Positions 30,201 to 40,300 of a stretch of 64,000 nt of DNA are shown piece after piece; positions within the stretch are counted from its first letter, which is position 1; each line of letters starts with the position of its first letter. The stretch is taken from assembly GCA_964017125.1 (NCBI GenBank), contig OZ024902.1, positions 30,424,438 through 30,488,437 on the forward strand, written 5' to 3'. Made by a program: the position numbers and the translations under genes. The notes below the pieces were generated by a model. It made no database searches. It was not told where the DNA came from and saw only the letters and a list, made by a program, of their open reading frames with translations. This stretch comes from Flabesymbios commensalis (Eukaryota > Annelida > Polychaeta > Terebellida > Flabelligeridae).

Positions 30201-33200
30201 AATGACTTAAATATGTCATTGCAGAATTCAGCTGTAAAACAACCACACATTATCTAATGTAAATGTGGGATACATCACGGTTTACAAGGCAAAGACATGA
30301 CTTGAAATTCTGGAAAAATTATTTATATTCATCTAATTTGGAAATGATTGGTTTGGGTAGAACTATTTTTCCTAAGAAAAATAGTTCTACCCAAACCAAT
30401 CCTTTAAAATTTGTGCTCAATCATTTTCAAATTAGATAAATATAAATAAATTTCACTGACTTTTAAGTTGTGGGTTGTGGTAGTGATTCATAACTTCAAT
30501 TTAAAACAACTGAATCAGGCCAAAATCATTATTTATATTTTGACTCCTTGAAATGTTTTTAAGTTGCCACGTTGCACAGGATTCGTTTTAAATTATTCAA
30601 GTTTAGGGGGAGCATGACGCTCAAGGTGGTTAAATTGTAGAACATCTGAATTTCTGTTTATTGTAAAAGAATTGAATGATTGACATACTTGTAGTGTTAT
30701 CATATACATATAAGTGAGTCTCATCATAGTCAGTGTCCCCAGCATTGGCTCGAGACTCCCATGTCTTCCCTGTCTCCTCAACTGGTCGTAGCACCCCGTC
30801 TTCTCGACCACAAAAAAGCCAGCCAAGCAGTTTGGTGCTGTTTTCTGTGTTGTTCAGATGTGATAAGTCAAGATCACCAAATTCACGTCTTGTTCTGTTC
30901 AAATCGTCGATGATGGACACCAAACTTTCCATGTTTTGTAACTGTCAACATATTTATCAGTGATATAATAGTGAGACTTAATATTTTTAGCTACCTAGTC
31001 ATTACTTGATATGAATTTGTTATTTTAATACATCTGTTGTTTCATATATCCTTGTAGTGAAGTACTCATTATTTGAATTGAACTGTTAAGCCCAAAACCT
31101 AATAATTGTTAATAAACACAAATTTACATTAAAAAAAATTGCAAGATGGATTTTTTACCATAAGAATAGAAAAAAATCCTTGTCCAGTCATATCTCTTTT
31201 TTATTCACCTTATTACTGCTACAATTACCATCCCAAAATGAATTAAAATGGGCTGATTTCATAAATTATACCAAAATGTAACTTTACAAATAATAGTTTG
31301 TGGATTAAACTATATTTTAATAAATCAATTTATTCAAAATATGCCATGCAATAACAATTATTTTACTCCCGATAACAGTGATTGGATTGGTATTTGAAAA
31401 TAGATTAAAGATGATGATGGTTGTGCTTAGCAGTTAACCATTACAGTGCGGGGATCGACTTTAGTCATCAGAATCTGACGTCTGTAGACATCAGATTCTG
31501 ACCACTAAAGTTGATTGCTGTACTGTAAGGGTTGAAATATTTCTAATGGCTGAAGACCCATAACATAGGTATTCAAATGAATCAGAAAGAACTGACGAAG
31601 ACATTTATGATGATTTCAAATGGAAAAAAACCTGTAGTTGCGATGTTTTTTTTTACAAAATAATTCAGCGCTTTAACGGCTAACAGTGTCTGCTATGATT
31701 GTCAGTAAATGCATAGAAACTACTCACATCCTGCATAATGGTTTGATACATCGTGGCAGTTTCCCGGTCAAATGCAAGTTTAGATCCAGCTTTTTCAGCA
31801 CATATTGCTATCTATAACAGACAGAACAACTTTAAAAATAGTATTTTCAACATAAAATGAGGCCAATTCTATTTGCATATTACTAGGGATGGTTAAAATA
31901 ATTTTTATACCAGTACGAAATTATTGACAACGCTGAAAAGAATTTAAAGATGAAACTAGTGACTGCAATAAAAGCCTCCACAGTACAAGCTCCCCCCCTC
32001 CCATTTTCATCAGGCACATGCGTTATACGTATGTGAGAAATACCTATTATTCCACTGTTTTAGCGAGCAGGGTGAGGGCGTGATCTGCACGTCAAAATCT
32101 TACCAGAACACACCCTATAATTTCTATCACAGTATCACTCCTGTAAAAACCCATTACAGGATGTACATCTATCACAGTTATACACATGCGGACGATTTTA
32201 AATCACACCTTGAACCTCAAATCCTACCTGATAAAGTGCATTATTCATCAGACAGCTTGTGAGTGAGAACCAAATCATTTCGAAGAACAAACACTATAAG
32301 TATCCTGATAATATCAGGGATGCTTCACGAGTCATAAATCAGTGATGCCACCCGAGCAAACAAGAGACAGTGACCCAAATTTGATTTAATGTTGGTTCAG
32401 CATCACGAGAGAGTAGTCCAGCATTAGAATGGCATAATTATGTTAATCTCCAGCTTCAAATGACAAGAAATATTTTATTTGAGAAAAAATAGACATCTCT
32501 CAAACCAAATTTGTTATTCAACTGCATGAGCATGTACCACAATGAATTCGAGTGACATTTTATTTGACTTGGAACTATCCTAAAACCTGAGTGTCAATGA
32601 CACAGAAGCTCATCCTTAATTAGTGCAAGTTGATTACAAATTATAATATCTGAAATCCGTGAGGAAGTTTAATGCACAGGCCCAAGCTCTTTCAAACAAA
32701 CCAAACAGAATTGAAATCGGATAAGAATTGAGGGAGGAGAAGCATTTCTTGTGAATTGTGGACAGAGTACCCTAATAAGGTCTTACTTAGGTCATAAGTT
32801 AATTGATAATTAAAATTTCTGAAATCCGTGAGGAAGGTTAATGCACAGGCCTGAGCTCTTTCAAACAAACCAAACAGAATTGAAATCGAATAAGAATTGA
32901 AGGAGGAGAAGCATTTCTTGTGAATTGTGGACAGACAACAGACGACAGACGACGGAAGCAACAAGATGGCATAAGCTCATCTTAGGCCTAAGGCCGGATG
33001 AGCCAAACATACATAATACAGCCCTAGCAGCAGGAGCAATAACTTTATAGAGTTCATACCTCTTCCCACAATGCCCACATGTCTACTTCCTGTCTCAGGT
33101 CCTCTACCAGTAGTGTCAGCTGGTCGTCTGTCAGGTTACACAGGGCGTTCAGAACCTCCTCCTGACGATGGGCATTCACAGAAAACTCCAGTAGCTTCTC

Positions 33201-36200
33201 GTGCATGTTAGCACCACCGTCCTCACCACACGTGGCATTACGCACCACCTGCGCTATCACTGTGCTGTTCTGAGACGATAAGTCACTGAGTGATAACCAA
33301 GTCACATCTGGTATATTATCTGCATCCGGATAGGAGGAATTGTAGCGAGCAGCAAGGAGTCTTTGTAACTGGATAATAGAGTAATGAGTACTTGACATAT
33401 GATAAGACCAAAATAAATCATTTAAAGATATATACCTGTATCACAATTATATAAAAATATATGATCATATTGACTTGATCAGTGCAAAGACAAATTTCCT
33501 GTTTCAGTTAAGCATAATTTTCTTGCCTTTCCCATATATATTAAGTATTTCATCGATCATTATATTTCATAACTCAAAACGACAGGCTATGAAAATATAA
33601 AAAAACATGCCAAGAATTAAAGATTATACCTCTGTAATATTTAAACTGGAATTGAAAAGTGTTTCTAGATCGTCTCTGGTCAGACTAATATTTTGACTGG
33701 CTATTTTTTCCTCAACATTGTCTGGATTCTTGAGTAACTTTCTTATTTGAATATCACCTGAAAATGTAACAAAATCATTCAATTGAGGTTGTGTGGTCAG
33801 GAGGAATAACATTAAAAAAACAGATCATAAACAGCTCAGGAAAAAAGTGTTAGCCACAATATGAGACACTCAATACAATACAAGACACAGAAAATAAAGT
33901 GTTTTGGAACATGATGTACATAATTTGTTAGCTCCTACAAAAGAAATAAAAAATACCGTGCAAGCACTCAAATACCCCACGACTGATGCAGTGACACAAA
34001 ATGTCTAAAAATCTAGCACAACTGCTTCCCATACGCTATGCCAATAATTGAAGATAATTAATAAAATCAAGATGGCCGCTATAGCCACGGTTCAGATCGC
34101 ACATGAACCGTGCGATCTGAACCGTGGCCATAGGACAATGCCAATAGACTCGCAGATTACCTATTATATCACTGTTTCAAGGTAGAGAGATTCAATAATT
34201 ATTTTTTAAATTATCACATTAACAAGGAATTTTTTAAATTAAAAAATCAAGATGGCCACCATAGCCTCGTTTTCGGTCGCACACGAAAAACGGGCAATGC
34301 CAATAAACTCGCAGATACCGAAAACCTATATACACCAGGTTTCAAGGGAATTCCGGAAAAAAATTAAGTAAAAAAAAAATTGAGTCGCCAGGCCAGGTGG
34401 CGGCCACTTTCATTATCGGTGGAAAGATGAAAATCTAATCAGCTTATCTCCATACTAATGGGTAGCTTCCCGTAAAAAATTGGAGAGATCCAATAATTAT
34501 TTTTCAAGTTATCGCATTAACAATAATTTTTTCGAATCTTTGACATTGATTTATGACCATGACCTTGGGTAAAAAAATTGCCGGGAGGGGTGGAATGTTT
34601 GTATGAATTATTATTCCAATCTGTTGCACCATGTTGGTGTAGTAGCCAAAAGGCTGCGTGCGGTGGCGCCGGTGCACGAAGGGGACAACAATACCCCTTC
34701 GGGCTCAACAGGCCGAGGGGTAAAAACTGGATACTAGACAAGAAGAAACACTCTACTTTAAACATCATGTGTATAAAAACAAACATTAAAATCATTTTAG
34801 TATCACACAGAATCACAGAAAATATTAAACCTTAGCCGGGTTCAAGCATACTACCAGATACAAACTGAACTTCCCAGGCATCACATGTAGCCTACACCTC
34901 AAATGTTACAGAACACCTCTAGACTGAATACTCAATGATTACAAAGCACCCACTCCCCTCCATCTCACAATGTATTACTTGAACAAAATTGAAAATACTA
35001 CACATGAAATTATCCACATTTAGGCCAGTTGTATTTATTGTCAGGGGACATAAAGAATTACTGTCCCTTTATAATTCCTCTATCCTATATTGAATGTACA
35101 TGTACAATGGAGATTAAATCAGAAAATCACACATCTCATATATTGTTCACGGCATCATTTTTAAAACCATACAGTTTTGTTTCTTAAAAGCAATAGTGCA
35201 CATATGTCAAGAGATAAACTAGTCCTGAAAAAATAGCTCTGGTTTTATTGGCCTGCTGGGGCTGTAACTAGAGAGTATTAACACAATGAAACACTTACAT
35301 TCAGCAGTGCCATCCTGAAGTTTTTGAGACAGTGATCTGAGCGCGTTCACATCATCAAGCAGGTTAACCAGCGATCCCATCTCTGTTCTGTTACCAAGTA
35401 CATTTTCTACTTCTAGAAATATCTCAGATAATCTGCAAGCAGTATCAAATAAAGCTGTAATATTGTTTTGCCATTGTGTCAGATTTTGACAGCAAAAGTC
35501 AGTTCCTGCAGTACAAGTGTCCAAGGTTAAGGATGACCCAGCAAACACGAGACATTGACCCGATGTTGGTTCAATATTGGGCAACATCTCGTGTTTGCTC
35601 AATGCTGGGGAATTGCATACTCAACCCTTAAACGCCAAACACAACCCCAGCAAAAACGATACATTAAACCATTAAAACAATAATGTTGGGGCAATGGCCA
35701 AGATGGCGGGCCAACATCAAATCGGCCTTGGTTTAATGTGTCGTGTTTGCTGAGATAGTCATTTAAAATCTGTTTTATTAGGAGGCTAAATCACTGTTAT
35801 TAGAAATGAAATGAGTGATTAAACATCAAAATTTGCAAATGTTTGGTCTTAAATTAACCTTTTCAAGCCTGAGTTTACCATTATCATCTTCATCAACTAC
35901 AAGCTGCGAATTACTGTCGCAATTCTCGACTTGCAGTGGATGAAGATGACTTGAGGTGGATAAAATAATTAACAAAATTGCTACATATTGGAAAAACAGT
36001 TTCATGGAAATTTTCATTCTAAAACCCTTAGTTGTGGGTGAATTAGGTCTGTTTTTCAGGTATGCAAACTGATGCTTTAAATCATCGTTAGGGCTCAAAG
36101 GGTTTAACAAGAGTAAATTTCTTGCTACCACGACACACAACTTCAAGTGGGTGAACATTTAAATTAAGGAATTTAGCTTTTTAAGCGTCAATATGATATT

Positions 36201-37277
36201 GGAAATGAGGATTATACCTCAACAGAAGCACAATACTAAATCTAGCACAGAAAAGAATGAGCTATAACACTCACAAGCTATTATTAAAGTTTTGTACTCT
36301 TCCTGCCACTTCATCTGGAGTCATGGTTTTATGACATGTGTTCCCTGATGTACATAGCAAGCCCTGGAAGAAAGGCAGCATGCCTGATGATGGCATGCCT
36401 TTCCCATCATAATGACCTAAACAAATAAACAACCATAAACTCATCACATGTACATGTACAACAGCAAAAACATTTCAATGTCATTTTAATTCCTTATATT
36501 GAGAGGTGTTTTAGGACCAGCCTGTTCTTTGTGTTTTTCAAAGTACATGTAACCATTACTTAAACCTGGATCTACGTGAACGAAAAATTAAACTACACTT
36601 AGCACTTGTGCTCATTTTGTGCACATAAATTTTTTTCTCCCATGTGAAATAAAAACACTGTAAGAAATAAAACAAATTATTTTGTCACACTGGAGGTTTT
36701 TGATAATAAATATAGATCCAAGCCAGGTAATCCTTAAATGTTCCTTTTTTTTCATTAATTTAAGGCTGGATTTGCTACTGTCATTTCAAGATTCAAAAGT
36801 CGAAAAAAAACATGTCTATTTATCATGTTTATGAAAAATTAACATATATCTCAAATTAAACTATTTCAGGAAATGAGAATCTTCCACACACTATACTATC
36901 AATTTCTGTTTAATTTGGTTACTTTCTTCTAATTTTCTTGTTACTATATTGTATATAAATATGGGGCTAGCAGCACATGGGTAAATATGAAGTAGAAGGT
37001 TTAGAATACAAAATAATTGATCCAGTAAATTTGTATTCCATATGAGATGAGAACAGGTTAACATGGTAGAGCAATTGTAAAAACAGTTATCTTATGCGGA
37101 AAACATATCAGTTTTGCGGGATAAGGGGAAGGTACTGAAAAATGCATACTCACATTCATGCATGTGTTCTTGTATTCCTCTATCTATTTTTACCCACGTT
37201 AGAATGAGGAATAACACCAATGGCCACACTAGCTCTACACACACACGAATCTGCAGAGCAAAAAAAAGAATGTATAT

Positions 37278-37363
<86 letters not shown>

Positions 37364-40300
37364 TTAAAAACATTAAACATCAAGCAATGATAGACTATGT
37401 CCACAAATATTTCAAACTAATTCGCCATTACTGATTACTTTCAGGATATATGTTAACCCTTTCAGCGCTAAGTATGAATACAATAGTTTTTAACCCTTAC
37501 AACGCTAAATTATTTTCCCATAAACCATTGAAAACAAAGGGTTTTCTTCAGCTTGAAATCATCATAAATGTCTAAGTTAACTCTTTTAGCTTCATTTGAA
37601 TACTCATGTTATGGGCCTACGGTCATTAGAAATATTTTTACTCTTTCAGTGTGGGGATCAAGTACTCATCAATTGTTCCAGCTAGTTCACTCAAATGGTG
37701 TGTGCATGCTGGCAAGTGCAAAAATTGGCGCACAGCCAAGGCCCCCTTTCACATAGAGAAAATTTTGTAGATCCACCACATGCATACATGTTCTAACCAA
37801 AGTAGACAGGTGATCTCGACTGACATAAAAATTTTAATTTAACAAGAGGCCTGAAATTCTACATTATCCCCCACCTTAAATTAGGTTTTGAGTTTTTCAG
37901 CCCACAAATAATTTAAAAAAAAACTTTTAGTGGCCATAAATATTCAGTAAAATTTGAGGCACATTCCAATATGTTAGATAATATTATGATTGTAAGATTT
38001 GAATAATTTCTGTGTATAAGTTTTTGCACTCACAAAAAATTATGCGATTTATCTGTAGTGGCCGGTTTGAATTTCAGTAAAACCTTGAAAATATCACCTG
38101 CACATCTTCATATCGTTGGGAATGTGATTGTAAATTTGAATAATTTCTAAATAAAGTTTTTGAGTATTGCTCCCACCAAAAATTGTGAAGTTGATCCATG
38201 GCGGCCATTTGGAATTACAGTCAAACCTTGAAAAAATCCACTGCACTTCTCCATATAGTGGGGAATGTGATTGCAACTATAGCCTGACGGCACTGAAGTA
38301 GAGCTTGTGCCGGGCTTCAGGGTCATTGTTTTATCCTCTTTAACCGCCGGTGTCACATATATTCGGGTTTTCATTTTTTATTAGCGCATTAAGTAACACA
38401 TTTGTTCAAAATAAAATGTGACATCAACCAGCAACATTTGAAAACAGTTGACCTCCATTTTGTCAAATCTGAATAATTTTCACTCACTTGAAGTTGTGTA
38501 TCGCGTTAGCGAGACACAACTTCAAATGGGTGAAAATTCAGATTGAATAATTTGGTGGTTAAAGGGTTTTAAGGAAAGCTAAGATGCAGCTGTTTCACAA
38601 TTAAGCAACAAATATATTGGTCTAAATGAGGTGTTGAATCCGACAGTATCTATGCTGTATCTTGTGTCTGACTGTCGTCAGCTCAATGTTGTTTTCAATG
38701 TTCAGTCGGGGAGTGGGGGTGGTGGTCATGCGTTCCACGTGTAATGTTGTGAATTCCCGGCGAAACAAGCCATCGAGTGCACAGGGTCAGCCTTGATCTG
38801 TTACATCTATTTTTTACACCTCAAGTCGACACCTGTATTGATAGACTGCACATTGATTTCAGTGCACAAGATAAACTCCTGATAAATACGCCCACCCCTC
38901 CCCCCCCCAACAGCGTCTCTGTGTTTGTTAGTAGGCCTATATCCGGTCTATTAGGGATAATCGGGTAGGCCTACCCTAATGGAAATAGGTCAAATCTGTG
39001 AAACTCAATGACTTCGACCTCCTTTGTTTTCACCCAGCTGGCTAATACAATGAAGTATGAGGGATGGTTTTTATATAACCTTTTTTTCACCGAGTGACGT
39101 CACTGCGTTTTACAGAATGAAGTATGGGGGAGGGGGTGTTATATAACACTTGTTTTCACCGTGTGATGTCACTGCGTTTCACAGCTGGCTACTCCCTGTG
39201 TGACCTTGGGCTGGGACCAGGGTCTGGGACTGCGGTGCAGTTCATTATTCTATTAAACATAAACTGTTTATATTAACCTGACAGTTTGGGTGGTATAGGC
39301 ATATATGTTACTAGGCATACCCCAGTCAATGTAGGGAAAGGTACAAAAAAACGTGTCTAGCAAACAATTTAGTAGCCTAGGCACATTGCATGCTGGTAGG
39401 CCTACTACTATTTGCTCAGATGTGATGGCAGTGTGTAGTGTTCAGATTGAAATAACTGAGTCAGGAGACAGATTAACTACTTCCACTGCCACAGTCGTTG
39501 AGTCAATGTTGATTTAATGCTATAGACCAGCGTAATAACAGTGTGAGACTGCAGGACAACATTAATTAAACTCACTATAATAGAACTCACTATAATAGAA
39601 CTCACAACTCGATAAGCCTGGATATATTGAGATTAAAAAGTTATCGATATAATTAGTGAGTTAATAACTTGATGTTGAGTTGAAATCAATAATAGCCTAA
39701 TTTAAATTTCACTTCTGTGGCTTCGCATATGGCTATGAGATTCATTAAGCATAGCAGGATTAGGCTATGCATTGCCTGAGGGGTGTTTTTAAAGTTTTCA
39801 GAACGTATTCAGACTGTAGGCACCAGTAGGCCCTAGGCCTAAGTTTTTACTACAAATGAATTGTTTTTTTTTTGCTGGTTTAATGTTAGATCATCGTCTA
39901 TGAAGCTCGCCCAACATTAATGCCACATCCAGTGAATGTTTGTTTTGTTAGGCAGTGAGTGGCCGATAGGCATATTATATAGGCCTCATACATGTGTATC
40001 GGCAGGCCAGCAAAGACAAGACGTTGAATCAAAGTTGGCTTAACGTTGGTCCAACGTCGTAGATGGTGGACAAAAGTTGAACCAGCATTGATTCAACGTC
40101 TCCTTGTGTCAGCTGAGTGTTGTTGTGTATGTCCTCAGACAGACTGACCATATTCAGGCAAACACGCATACCGCTGGACAATCACATGCAGTCAGCGTTG
40201 TTTCAATGCTGGCACACCGCCTACGACGCTGGCCCAACATTTGGTCAACGTTGCCGTATTAGGCCTACTATTAATGACAGGTGCACTACCCAGCAAACAC

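Noticed and set aside
37092-37434. Ile/Tyr-rich frames over 37.3 kb
   Set aside because: Translation of the TA microsatellite; only the part before 37251 on the minus strand is a real exon.
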